Assembly: GCA_036365515.1 (NCBI GenBank)
Contig: CM070874.1
Location: 38,800,083-38,864,082, forward strand
DNA: 64,000 nt
DNA from: Torymus aiolomorphi
Lineage: Eukaryota; Arthropoda; Insecta; Hymenoptera; Torymidae
Direction: 5' to 3'
Position numbers and translations under genes: made by a program. Position 1 is the first letter of the stretch; each line of letters begins with the position of its first letter. This document shows, one piece after another, positions 28,401-40,554 of the stretch. The notes beneath the pieces were generated by a model. That model searched no databases. It had not been told where the DNA came from and was given only the letters and a program-made list of their open reading frames with translations.

Positions 28401-29610
28401 CTTTTTTGCACTTTCTGTGCAATACCGTCTAAAACATCTTAGTTGTAGCTTCCTAACAGCTTTTGTCGCACACTTTAAGAATCTATTGAATGTATATCAC
28501 ATTGGAGAATGAAATCAGGATCAGGATATTTCTACATTATTTTCTTATAGACGACACTTGTAGATTTTTCCATTTCTTCAAGCAGTTGTTTATAATATGC
28601 AAAAGTAGGAGTTTCTCCCACCAACATATGGTCAAACAACATTAACTTTGAAATGTATTGGTCAGACCACTACGTTATTTGTAATTACAGAGTTTCCCAT
28701 AATCTCTCAAGAAAAGCACAGGCTGAGCTTGTTCCATGAGTCTTCAAAAAAACTTCACCAGCCATAATATGATAGTTGGTGCTTCCTAACAGCTTTTGTG
28801 ACATTTTGATTGATAATCTATATGACGATCTTGTATACACATTGGCGAATCAAATCAGGATATTTCTACGTTATTTTCTGATGTTCTTGTATTTACAGGG
28901 GCTACAAAAAATGTTTCTGAAAAACCACATTCACAACCTAAATAAATAGAACATATATTTTTTAATATTCTTTCTCATGTGTATTGATTTTCTGAAGAAT
29001 GTAATAAAAAAAATATCTTACCAACAGGCAACTATTTTAAATCTATTTTCTACTATTTTCTGTAGGTCATGCCTGAGAATGGTAAAATGTGTTTTACTTG
29101 TAAAATCAGTATACATAATAAGATTACCTTTCAACTCCTATTTTATAACACCTAACCTAGAATAGAAATAAATAATTTTTTTATATAGTTTTAATCACAA
29201 AAACTAAAATTTATATTTTACATTTGTATTTATATTTTTTTCTTTTTTTATTTTATATTTTAAATTAGCGTGATAAGAGAAAAATCCATATAAAATTGAT
29301 GCTGAAAATTTGTATTTCACGGGCTACAAAAATATTTCAGAAAAACCACATTCACAATCTAAATAAGTAGAAAATATATATTTTAATATGCATTCTCAAG
29401 AGTGTTAATTTTCTAAATATAATAATAAATATCTTACCATTAAATATTTTAGATCTATTTTCTATTTTCTGTAGGTCATGTGTACGAATGGTAAAATGTG
29501 TTTACTTGAATAAAAAAATCAGATATCATTGAATAAACATAGACATACATTAATTAATTTTCGAGACATTGGATAATTCTTATTATAACACCTAACCTGA
29601 ATAAACACAA
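28400..29610. repeat. Two diverged direct duplications
   Basis: TCCTAACAGCTTTTGT recurs at 28452 and 28786 with matching downstream sequence ending ATCAGGATATTTCTAC. A second unit beginning GGGCTACAAAAA (28900 and 29320) runs for about 270 bp, including TTTTCTGTAGGTCATG, with many substitutions. No open frame survives in both copies. Confidence 0.7.
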
Positions 29611-30359
29611 TAACTTTATAGTTTTAATAACAAAAATTTATATTGTCATTATACTGTTTTACCTTACTTACTTTATAAGTTATTTCGATTTTTCTCCACC
29701 TCATTATTTATTAGATCAACTGCTATATATATTATAAGTATAAATAAAGTATCCAATCCAATTCAATTCGAAATCAAATTTTAATGACTCCCAAAAATCT
29801 TGTATTATCTGTGAAAATAAAAAATTCACACAAAGTATCAATTTTAGCCATTTAACATTTAACCATTAAATACTTATCTAATAAGTTATTTGCCCCATTG
29901 GTACACGTATAGATAAATCTTCTCATCAGTTGACTTCCTAAGATCTTTGAAGAATATGAATATGAAAAATAACTTATCTGAATATTTACATATATTTATT
30001 ATGATTCTTCTGAACTTCTGATTTTGCATATACTTATATACTGATGTATATATGTATGTATAATTGAGAGTATGTTGTAGTATATATAGTATATATATAA
30101 TATATATAATAAGGTTAGGTCGAGTACGTAAACACCGGAAACCGGATGTGGGACGAAAACGAGTCTGACGACGATGAAACATGGAGAAAATTTCGGAATC
30201 GGAAACGGAACATACATTTTTTTATTGTTCGATATCTCTAATATAAGAGCATATTTTTGCATAAAACTTTTGTTATAGATAGTACAACAAAAATAGCGCA
30301 TTGTTTAACTTAAATTGATTCATTTAGAAGTGATTTAAAAACGTAGTAAATATTTCAAA
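29611..30359. other. AT-rich stretch, no gene
   Basis: Contains an imperfect TATATA run near 30075-30110. Short open frames on the minus strand look like chance. Confidence 0.4.
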
Positions 30360-30640
30360 ATCTCGGGCACTCATTTCAATGTATAAATAGCGCGGTCGTT
30401 CCTCAGGCTTCTTCTACATTCTTGGACACATAACTTGCCTTCGGAGCGCTCCCGCGCTCCTTGATACAAACAGCAAGCTGCTGGAGAGGAAGAGGAGCGG
30501 AGCCTGGGGCCGCGTGCTGCGGTCTCGGCGGCAATGTTGTTATATGAGCGTGCGCGTACTGACTGTCGCTTTGACACTCGGGAGACGTTTTTCAGTTTCT
30601 AGCGATTCTACCTGGCCCAGGAGTCGGAAATTTGTTCGCT
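30360..30640. repeat. GC-richer element end with TATAAATA and hairpin
   Basis: 30360-30475 matches the reverse complement of 9744-9850, including the GGAGCGC/GCGCTCC hairpin. This copy has TATAAATAG at 30382 where the other copy has a changed version, and is followed by a GC-rich stretch (30470-30560). The TATA-like site could be a relic promoter of the element; no downstream open frame supports a gene. Confidence 0.5.
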
Positions 30641-30869
30641 TCTGTCTCCGCATTTATGCAATTGGATAAAATAACCATCGCTTTTTATAGAGTTTGATTC
30701 GTAGACCCTAAATTTCGAGGTTACAATTTAACAAAATTGTTTTTTAAAAACCTTGATTTTAATGCATTTCTTTAAACCAAAACTTAATTTAAACAAATAC
30801 AAACTATCTATTGCGATCAGAATAATTGTTTCTTCAAAATTCAGCCAATTTTAAGATTTCGTTCATTCT

Positions 30870-33534
30870 CTAAGTATTGGGGGACCTTTTCTACAAGTAC
30901 CAGTCGAAACATTTTTCCTAACGACGTTATTGCGACTTTAGGAATTTTCTTCCCAGTTTACGGCATGGTATATCGGCCTGAAGGGGCTTCTCCGGAAAAG
31001 CGATTTCGTGCATAATTATTTTTTAAACTTTGGGGGACCGTTTCTACAAGTGCCAGTCGAAATATTTTTCTTAACGACGTTATTGCGACTTTGAGAATTT
31101 TTTATCTAGTTTTCGATATGGTATACCGGTCTAACGGGGCTTTTCCGGTAAAGTGACATCGTTCATAATTTTTTTGTAAGCTTTGGGGGACATTTTCTAC
31201 AAGTAACAATCGAAAAATTTTTCTTAACGACATTATTGCGACTCTGGGGATCTTTTTTCGAGTTTGCGGCATGGTATATCCGCCCGAAGCGGCTTTTCCG
31301 GTAAAGCGATTTCGTACAAAAATTTTTTTTAAGCTTTGGGGGACCTTTTCTACAAGTACCATTCGAAACATTTTTTCTAACGAAGTAATTGCAACTTTCG
31401 GAATTTTTTATCTAGTTTTCGACATGGTATATCCGTCTAAAAGGGCTGTTACTGAAAAGCAATTTCGTTCATAATTTTTTTGTAAGCATTGAGGGACCTT
31501 ATCTAAAAGTACCAGTACAAACATTTATCACAACGAAGTAATTGCGACTGGGAATTTTTTTTCTAGTTTTCGACATGGTATATCAGCCTAAAGGAGCTTT
31601 TCCGGAAAAGCGATTTCATTCATAATTTTTCTGTAAACATTAGGGGACCTTTTTTACAAGTACCAGTCGAAACATTTTTCACAACGACATAATTGCGGCT
31701 CTGAGAATTTTTATTTTGTGTTTAAGACACAGTATATCGCGCTGGGGGGGGCTTTTCCGGAAAAGCGATTTCGTTCATAATTTTTTCCAAGCATTTGGGG
31801 ACTGTATCTACAAGAAAACGTCGAAACATTTTTCCAAGCGACGTAATTGCGGCTCTGGAAATCTTTTTTCGTGTTTATGACAGTATATCGCCCTGGGGGG
31901 ACTTTTCCGGAAAAGCGATTTCGTTCATACTTTTTTTCTAAGCATTTGGGGACTTTATCTACAAGAAACCGTCGAAACATTTTTCCGAGCGACGTAATTG
32001 CGGCTCTGGGAATTTTTTTCCGTTTAGGACACAGTATATCGCCCTGGGGGGGCTTTTCCCGAAAAGCGAATTCGTTCATAATTTTGTTCTATGCATTAGG
32101 GAACTTTATCTACAAGAAACCGTCGAAAAATTTTTCCGACCGACGTAATTGCGGCTCTGAGAATTTTTTTCGTGTTTAAGACACAGTATGTCGCCCTTGG
32201 GGGGCTTTTCCGGAAAAGCGATTTCGTTCATAATTTTTTTCTAAGCATTTGGGGACCTTGTCTACAAGAAACCGTCGAAATATTTTTCCGAGCGACGAAA
32301 TTGCGGCTCTGGGAATTTCTTTTCGTGTTTAAGACACTGTATATCGCCCTGGCGGGGCTTTTCCGGAAAAGCGATTTCCTTGATAAATTTTTTCTAAGCA
32401 TTTCGGAACTTTATGTACAAGAAACCGTCGAAATATTTTTCCGAGCGACGTAGTTGCGGCTCTGGGATTTTTTTTTCCGTTTACGACACAGTATATTGCT
32501 TTGAGGGGGCTTTTCCGGAAAAGCGATTTCGTTCGTAATCTTTTTCTAAGCATTTGGGGCCTGTATCTACAAGAAACCGTCGAAACATTTTTCCGACCTA
32601 CGTAATGGCGGCTCTGAGAATTTTTTTCCCGTTTACGTCACAGTATATCGCCTTGGGAGGGCTTTTCCGGAAAAGCATTTACGTTCATAATTTTTTTCTA
32701 AGCATTTGGGGACTTTATCTACAAGAAACCATCAACATATTTTTTCCCGGTGACGTAATTGCGGTTCTGGGAATTTTTTTTCCCGTTTACGACACGTTAT
32801 ATCGCCCTGGGAGGGCTTTTCCGGAAAAGCGTTTTCGTTCATATTTTTTTTCTACGCATTTGGGTACTTTATCTACAAGAAACCGTCGAAAAATTTTTCC
32901 GGCCGACATTATTGCGGCTCTGAGAATTTTTTTTCTTGTTTAAGACACAGTATATCGCCCTGGGGGCCTTTTCCAGAAAAGCGATTTCGTTCACAATTTT
33001 TTTTAAGCATTTGGGGACTTTATCTACAAGAAACCGTGGAAACATTTTTCTGAGCGACGTAATTGCGGCTCTGGGAATTTTTTTCCCGTTTACGACACAG
33101 AAAATCGCCCTGGGGGGGCTTTTCCGGAAAAGCGATTTCCTTCATAATTTTTTCTAAGCATTTGGGGACTTTATCTACAAGAAACCGTGGAAACATTTTT
33201 CCGAGCGACGTAATTGCGGCTCTGGGAATTTTTTTCCCGTTTACGACACAGAAAATCGCCCTGGGGGGGCTTTTCCGGAAAAGCGATTTCCTTCATAATT
33301 TTTTTCTAAGCATTTGGGGACTTCATCTACAAGAAACCGTCGAAACATTTTTCCGAGAGACGTAGTTGCGGCTCTGGGAATTTTTTTTCGCTTTTCCGAC
33401 ACTGTATATCGCCGTGCAAGGCTTTTCCGGAAAAGCGATTTCCTTCATAATTTTTTTTTTAGACCGTGTGGGACCTTTCCTTAGTACCAGTCGCAAAATT
33501 TTTCCAAACGGTGTTTTTGCGACTCGGAATTTTT
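30870..33534. repeat. ~152-bp tandem array, about 17 copies
   Basis: Unit landmarks are TTCCGGAAAAGCGATTTC, CATTTGGGGACTTTATCTAC, AAGAAACCGTCGAAACAT and CGACGTAATTGCGGCTCTGG. Spacing of the TTGGGG landmark is 151-154 bp (32554, 32706, 32860, 33011, 33162, 33314). Copies before about 31.7 kb are more diverged (CAAGTACCAGTCGAAACA instead of CAAGAAACCGTCGAAACA). Long open frames on both strands (up to about 130 codons) arise from the repeated unit and share the peptide GLFRKS; they are not credible genes. Confidence 0.93.
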
Positions 33535-35840
33535 GTTGACAGTGTGAGATAATGAGAAAAAGAACGGATATGGTCATGCACAACAGTATAACAAAAAGTT
33601 TAATTTAATGAAATATAAAATTAATAAAACTAGAAAATTATTTTTTGACATTGCAATACATTATTTATCATCAAAATTTTTTATATGGCAAAAATATAAA
33701 GCATTATTAATCACATTATTTTACACTAGTAAAAACGTGATTATAAATAAATACTTACAAGGAAGGGTATCGAACCCGACCTCACCGATTTCAAAAATTT
33801 CGATATATGTTGTAGATCATGAAAAAATATGAGACACGTGTTTTTTCTTATCTGCGGAAAAACATATTTAGGGGGTGAAAACCACCCCTAAAGATAACCC
33901 CCAAAACCGGTTTTTTAAATATATCTCGGCTTCTACTGCGTATTTCAGAGTAAAACAAAATAGAAATTACTTCTTATAAAAAAACAAAGATAACTGAAGC
34001 AATTTTGACCCTAAGGGTTGCAATCCTTATTTTTTATTTTCAAAAAGCTAATTTTTTGATCATGTATATTGAAAATGAAAAATAAGGGTTGCAACCCTTA
34101 GCGTCAAAATTGCTTCAGTTATCTTTGTTTTTATATAAGAAGTTATTTCTATTTTGTTTTACTCTGAAATACGCAGTAGAAGCCGAGATATATTTAAAAA
34201 CCCGTTTTTGGGGGTTATCTTTAGGGGTGGTTTTCACCCCCTAAATATTTTTTTCCGCAGATAAGAAAAAACACGTGTCTCATATTTTTTTCATGATCTA
34301 CAACATATATCGAAATTTTCGAAATCGGTGAGTTCGGGTTCGATACCCTTCCTTGTTAGTCGAATGTTTTTACATTTAAAGGCATTCTCATAACTTGTTT
34401 TTACAAAATATGTAAATTGATGATGTTATTTTTTTTATTAATGAAAGAAAATGAAAACCATTTGAGTAATTTAATAAATTAAACTAGAAGGTTACATTGA
34501 ATGAACCAGTATGACATGGTAAAAGTATAAAGTATTACCAATCATTTAATTTTATGCTATTAAAAACATGATTATAACTAAATACTTAGTCGAATGTTTT
34601 TTACATTCAAATTGTCATATCTGGTTTACTCAAAAATTATGTAAACTCATAATAATCTTTGTTGACAGTGAGTGATAATGAGGAAAAGAACGGATATGGT
34701 CATGCACAACAGTATAACAAAAAGTTTGATTTAATAAAATATAAAATTAATAAAACTAGAAAATTATTTTTTGATATTGCAATACATTATTTTTCATCAA
34801 AATTTTTGAAATGGTAAAAATATAAAGTATTTATTATTAATCACATTATTTTGCACTAGTAAACACGTGATTATAAATAAATACTTAGTCGAATGTTTTT
34901 ACATTCAAAGCCATTCTCATAACTTGTTTTTCCAAAATATGTAAATTGATGATGTTATTTTTTTTAATAATGAAATAAAATGAAAAGCATTTGAGTAATT
35001 TAATAAATTAATAAAATTAATAAAACTAGAAGGTTACATTGAATGAACAATTATGATATGGTAAAAGTATAAAGTATTACCAATCATTTAATTTTATGCT
35101 ATTAAAAACATGATTATAACTAAATACTTAGTCGAATGTTTTTTACATTCAAAATGTTATATCTGGTTTACCCAAAAATTATGTAAACTCATAATAATCT
35201 TTGTTGACAGTGTGATATAATGAGGAAAAGAACGGATATGATCATGCACAACAGTACAACAAAAAGTTTATAATAAAATTAATAAAACTAGAAAATTATT
35301 TTTTGATATTGCAATACATTATTTTTTATCAAAATTTTTGAAATGGAAAAAATTTAAAGTATTATTAATCACAATATTTTGCACTAGTAAAAACGTGATT
35401 ATACATAAATACTTAGTCGAATGTTTTTACATTCAAAGCTATTCTTATAACTTGTTTTTACAAAATATGTAAATTGACGAAGTTATTTTTTTTAATAATG
35501 AAAGAAAATGAAAAGCATTTGAGTAATTCAATAAATTAATAAAATTAATGAAACTAGAAGGTTACTTTGAATGAACCATTATGACATGGTAAAAGTATAA
35601 AGTATTGCCAATCATGTAATTTTATGCTATTAAAAACATGATTATAACTAAATATTTAGTCGAATGTTTTTTACATTCAACCCCATTCAATTGTCATATC
35701 TGAAGATTTATGGACATGCTAAAACTATAAAATATTACTAAACACGTAATTTATTGTTAATAAAAATCGTGATTATATAAATTAATACTTCCTGCAACGT
35801 ATTTACGTTCAAATTGTCATGTCTTGTTGATATACAATTT
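33535..35840. repeat. ~541-bp tandem array, about 3-4 copies, in two half-units
   Basis: The landmark GTTGACAGTG occurs at 33535, 34661 and 35203. The last interval is 542 bp and the first is about 527 bp once the inserted element at 33760-34355 is removed. Each unit is built from two related halves of about 270 bp, both containing AAATACTTAGTCGAATGTTT. The array abuts the 152-bp array at its left and decays after about 35.7 kb. No coding potential. Confidence 0.85.
33760..34355. mobile_element. 596-bp palindromic element with TTA target duplication
   Basis: Ends are CAAGGAAGGGTATCGAACCC and its complement; the arms pair along nearly the whole length around a centre near 34055. It is flanked by TTA at 33757-33759 and 34356-34358. 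The empty site is preserved in neighbouring array units as AAATACTTAGTCGAATG, so the 3-bp duplication and both ends are directly supported. Inside each end lie CTCACCGATTT (offset 21) and TATGAGACACGTG (offsets 68 and 71). A near match to a Pol III B box (GGTTCGATACC) sits in the end repeat. No coding capacity; it must be moved in trans. Confidence 0.88.
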
Positions 35841-36233
35841 TATGAATAAATAATTTAAATCGATGATATTTTGTTATAAAAAAGGAAAGTGCACGCGTAA
35901 GTGCAATAGTAATAATTTTTATAATAGGTTTAATTATTAGAACAGCAAGTTCGAACCTGGTCTCGCACCTCATCACCCGCCTGAAAATTGTATAGATGTC
36001 ACAGACATGAGAGAATTATTCTAATTCTACTAGAGTGTCCACAAATGCATCGCACTTTCGTGTACTGCGCCGCGCCATGCTTTGCTTCTTGGGCAGAATC
36101 CACAAATGCATTGTACTGCCCTGTGCTGTGCCGTACTGCACAGCGCCACGACATGCCTTCATACAAACTTAGTCGCTAAGTAATTGGTTGGTTTATGAAT
36201 CATGACCAGCCAGCGCCAAAGTCTACAAGAAGC

Positions 36234-36727
36234 AATAGTATATTACGCATCTAGGCAGGAAAAAACTTGCCTTGCCTCGCCTTCGGCTCGAGTGTCAATT
36301 TACACGAGCTGTGGACTGGCCAATTTTACTCCCGTGGAGCGTATACTATTTTTTCTGCCCTCCGGCCGGAAAGGACCAACTTCCCGGCCGCTGCGCGAAA
36401 CGAAGTTGCCACTTTCCGGGGCCGTCGAAGAGAAAAATAGTATACCGACCTTGGCAAGTAAAAAAGAAAGCCTCAGATCACATGTAATTGTCAGCCGAGG
36501 CGAAGCCGAGGCCCTCCGGCCGGAAAGCGCCAACTTCCTGGCCGCTACGCGAAACGAAGTTGCCGCTTTCCGGCGCCGTCGAGCAGAAAAATAGTATATA
36601 CACCTTGGCCAGTAAAAAAGAAAGCCTCAGATCACGTGTTTGTCAACCTCGGCTTCGCCTCGGTCGACAATTACATGTGATCTGAGACATTTCTTATTTT
36701 ACTGGCCTAGGTATGTAATATACTATT
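36234..36727. mobile_element. Composite MITE with AATAGTATATTACG-type ends
   Basis: Ends read AATAGTATATTACGCATC and the complement of AATAGTATATTACATACC. The body holds two copies of a ~150-bp module with GGCCGGAAAG, CGCGAAACGAAGTTGCC and GCCTCAGATCAC. Internal copies of the end (ATACTATTTTTTCTGCC at 36344, AGAAAAATAGTATA at 36431 and 36584) suggest one element landed in another of its own family or a tandem end duplication. Terminal phrase shared with the 27.13-kb element. Confidence 0.65.
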
Positions 36728-37080
36728 CATCACATCGAGGCCGAAAATGCCATATTTCCATTTCGGAGCCTGGCGTGAATGATGCACTTTCAGCCCGGTG
36801 TGAGGAAAAGCATGTTGCGGCACAGCGCAGGGGAGCACAGTGTATTTGTGGACGCTGCCTTGTGAACTTCGTTGCTGATTAGTTTATTCCTGAATTATGG
36901 ACTAAGGGTATAGTCCATTATTACGGCGATCACGGCGCCGTTTGATCAAAAACAGAACGATTTCGGAAGTTCCGAATCTGAACGTTCCGAAACCTTTCGC
37001 CGGCGCTAATATAAAACGCAGCGTTCTGATCAAATCAATTTTTTAAGATTTAAATTTAAAAATTTTTTAAAAAACTTGAG

Positions 37081-37830
37081 CGTGTTCCAATAGCTCACCG
37101 AATCTAGGGGGTGCACTCCGTAGTTTTTTGCGTCTAGGTGTCGCAATGCATTCCATGCGTGGTGCAGATGGTCGAGATAGCCGATGATGGAGTCTAGGTA
37201 GTGCACTCCGTATTTTTTCACATTTTGTAATCAGGGCGCATCTAATTGATGGTCCAGGTGTTCGGGATAGGCGATGATGACCTCCAGGTGGTGCGCTCCG
37301 TAGTTTTTTATTATTAAGTGCTGGAACGCATCGGCCACTAGGTAGCCACGCTGGCCACCTAGATCAAGTATTGGATGCGGTTTGAGACCTAGAGACCAAA
37401 AACTACGGAACGCACTACCTAGATTCCATCATCGGCCACCCCGAAAACGTGGACCATCTGTTAAATGGGCCCTGACAAGAAAATGCAAAAAACTACGGAG
37501 CGCACTACCTAGACTCCATCATCGGCTACCGCGAACATCTGGACCATCTATCAGATGTCTAAATGCAGAAAACTTCGAAGCACACCAACTATAGACATGG
37601 TCATCGGCATACCCCCGGATACCTAGACGACGGATTCAATAATTTGCAACACCTAGAGCCGAAAACCTACGGTGCGCACTACCTACGCTCCGTCATCGGC
37701 TACCCCGAACACTTAAACTCCATTATCGGCCACCATGAACACCTAGACGACGCATTTGACGATTTCCAATACCTACAGGCAAAAACCTTCGGTGCGCACT
37801 ACCCTAGACACCATCATAGGACACTGGGTT
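37081..37830. repeat. Inverted minisatellite (~110-bp units facing each other)
   Basis: Units contain CTACGGAGCGCACTACCTAGA and CATCATCGGCTACC, followed by GAACA.CTGGACCATC. They read on the minus strand from 37081 to about 37320 and on the plus strand from about 37383 to 37820, so the array itself is palindromic. Open frames rich in His, Arg and Tyr across it are products of the repeat. Confidence 0.8.
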
Positions 37831-38204
37831 TTATATTTGTCGGCAAAAGGTTTCGGAAGGTTCTAACTTCAGCTACAAAGTCTAAAAAAAGCACAGCGCA
37901 ATGCAGTTACGTAATATGGTGCGGCGCAGGACCGCGCGGTACACTTGTGGATACTCCTCTAGGGATTTTTTTTACTAAGTTGGCTGCAGTCCTATTCCGC
38001 GTGGACAGTGTGTAGATAGCGTAGATTCCTGTATATTTTTATTACCATAACCCAACTATCAATTACCATCTGAACACCGCCAGACTCAGCAATTTACTCC
38101 GACGTCCTCTTAATACACCTACATTCCTTTAAATGTCATTCTCATTACATACAGAAATATTTGTACTGGGCAATAAATTAATGTTTAAACAATTTTAAAA
38201 CGTT

Positions 38205-38930
38205 TTTTGTAAAGAGCCTGCAAAGGACTTTTCCGTGTAGGGCGTTTCCGTCGTTCAACGAATTCCATACGAAACCAAAGCTATTCAACAAATTTATATT
38301 ACACTAAATAATTAGTAATGATTTATAGTAGTTTAGACAGTTTTTTTCCACTTAATATCCCGAAAATACGTGGCCGCAACATTTTTTATAAAGAGCCTGC
38401 GAAAGGTTTTTCGTTCAGCGAATTATTATTTTTGAACACTTCTCAAATGGAACTAAAGATATTCAATAAATTTTTATGATACTTAATAATAAGTACTGAT
38501 TTTTAGTAGTTTATACACTTTTTTCCGCTTAATTTCCCGGAAAAACGTGTCCGCGACATTTTTTGTAAAGAGCTACAAAGGATTTTTCCATGTAGGGCGT
38601 CTTCACTGTTGAACTATTTCCAGACGAAACGAGAGATAGTCAACAATTTTATATTACACTGAATAATTCGTACTGATTTTTAGTAGTTTAAACACTTTTT
38701 TAAACGTAGTTTAAACACATAATTATCCGGAAATACGATTGCGCGACATTTTTTGTAAAGAGCCTGCGAATGGGTTTTCATTTAGAGAGTTGCTATTTTT
38801 TAACGATTTCTAGATCGAATCCAAGAAAATCAACGAATTTTTACATCACTGAATAATATGTACAAGTTAACAATAGTTTAAACAATTTTTTCGGCATTTG
38901 GCGCTCGAGAGTTCTTTGAAGATATAATTA
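38205..38930. repeat. ~180-bp tandem repeat, 4 copies
   Basis: The landmark TAAAGAGC (in most copies TTTTTTGTAAAGAGCCTGC) occurs near 38210, 38389, 38566 and 38756, each followed by an ACACTGAATAAT-type phrase and AGTAGTTTAAACACTTTT. No coding frame is shared. Confidence 0.85.
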
Positions 38931-38939
38931 CGTCAAAGT

Positions 38940-39800
38940 TTCAGATCGGAAATTATAACTGTAACTGCCGAAGTTTTTCTCACAATTGCAGACAAAATTA
39001 TTAGCTAATAATTGAAATTGATGTAAAATACGTTAACTATTATCAAATCAAATAACTCTTTTCTACTTCCACTTGAGAAAGCCTAAAAATAAAACCCATT
39101 CGCGCATCCCAGACGCAATACGGGCTTGACGGGATCGTTACGAAAAAAGTTGCAACAACATTTTTTTCACAATAGCAGACAAAATTATTGTTTAATAATT
39201 ATCGTTGTTGTAAATTACGTTATCTAGTATCAAATTAAATAACACTTTTCTACTTCCACTTGAGAAAGCCCGAATATAAGAGCCATTCGGCAATAACATA
39301 CGCAATACGGGCTTTACGGGATCTTTGAAAAATGTTGCGCCGACGTTTTTCACACAATTGCAGTCAAAATTATTGTTTAATAATTAAAATTGTTGTAAAT
39401 TACGTGAACTATTATAAAATTGAATAACTCTTTTCTACTTGCACCTGAGAAAGCCTGAAAATAAAACTCATTCGCGCATCACATATGCTTGACGGGATCT
39501 TTACGAAAAATGTTGCGCCGATATTTTTTTCACAATAGTAGACAAAATTATTGTCTAATAATTGAAATTGTTGTATATTACGTTCACTACTATCAAATTA
39601 AACAACTCTTTTCTACTTGCACCTGAGAAAGGCTGGAAAGAAAACCCATTCGCGTATCCCATACGGAATACGGGCTTTACGGGATCTTTACGAAAAATGT
39701 TGCGCGGACAGTTTTTGCAGAATAGCATACAAAATTATTCTTCAATAATTAAAATTGTTGTATATTATGTTCACTATTATCAAATTAAATAACTCTTTTC
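38940..39800. repeat. ~185-bp tandem repeat, 5 copies
   Basis: CAAAATTATT occurs at 38992, 39180, 39365, 39543 and 39730. Units also share AACTCTTTTCTACTT, CCTGAGAAAGCC and ATACGGGCTT.ACGGGATC. It follows the preceding array directly but is a different unit. Confidence 0.85.
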
Positions 39801-40554
39801 AGTAGTAGGGGCAGCGCGGCTACCGCGCCAGAGCGGCTCCCGCGCCACTTACCCACCGTGCACTACTTACCGTCCGTCGGTAAGGTAGGGTGCAAAGTCT
39901 ATAAAATGCGTACGTATGTCATGTTGCAGGGGGCATGGGGCCCTCATGTGATGTTATGTTGTAAGTGAATATAGAATATTTTTATAATATTCATATAGTG
40001 TTTAAATTTGTCAATTATAAGTAGTCTTATATTTTATAAGTATATTTTATCTTAGTATATTCAATCAGTATATTTTATATTGTATAAGATTCTACAAAGA
40101 TATTTTATAAGTTCATAGAAATTTTAAAAAGTTAATGATGAGAAATTCAATGAAATTTATATTAACAATATCAAATGACTATTTTTAAATTCAAAAGAAA
40201 CTTTAAAATATTTAAACAAGTTAGTTTTTAAGGAAAATTTTCTATTATAAGAATAAATATTTCATAGAGGACATTGGGATGTGGAAACGTGGGAAAATAA
40301 AAAAGATATGTAAGATTATTTCATATTTATTTAAAAAAGCTTTTTCATATTTATTTAAAAAAGCTTAAGAGTAATACATAGTAGAATACATCTTAATCTA
40401 CGAGTATAACAAGTTTCAAATTAATCTTTCAATTTTACTATAAAAATATATTTAGAAACTAGTGAACATCTTAATTAAAAAGTATTACAATTTAGCAAAT
40501 AACTTTGAAAATTTAAAATTAAAGTTAAAGAGAAAATTATCTAAAAACTTATAA
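39801..40554. other. GC-rich patch then AT-rich stretch, no gene
   Basis: 39810-39960 is GC-rich with short inverted motifs (GGCAGCGCGG...CCGCGCC) and a TATAAAATGCG at 39901. The rest is AT-rich with no exon. Whether the TATA-like site is used is unknown. Confidence 0.35.

Larger units (their letters stand above)
36020..37980. repeat. Nested GC-rich inverted repeats
   Basis: An outer pair runs from CTAGAGTGTCCACAAATGCA (about 36029) to a complementary stretch ending near 37960 (CACTTGTGGATACTCCTCTAG). A third related stretch lies near 36820-36860 (GTGTATTTGTGGAC). An inner pair links GTTCCGAAACCTTTCGCCGG (36984) with CGGCAAAAGGTTTCGGAAGG (about 37840). The region is much GC-richer than its surroundings. 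Several open frames within it overlap on both strands and reflect the repeats, not genes. Confidence 0.65.

Noticed and set aside
31102..33583. Series of 70-130 codon frames on both strands with the shared peptide GLFRKS
   Set aside because: They are repeated translations of the ~152-bp array; both strands are equally open and frames shift between units.
33770..33790. tRNA-like T-arm sequence
   Set aside because: Only a B-box-like stretch is present; there is no cloverleaf, anticodon arm or acceptor stem around it.
36202..36685. Overlapping GC-rich frames of up to 130 codons
   Set aside because: They lie wholly inside the composite MITE and its duplicated module, on both strands.
37382..38015. 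His/Arg/Tyr-rich frames of 70 and 150 codons
   Set aside because: They are explained by the inverted minisatellite; repeated peptides match repeat units.
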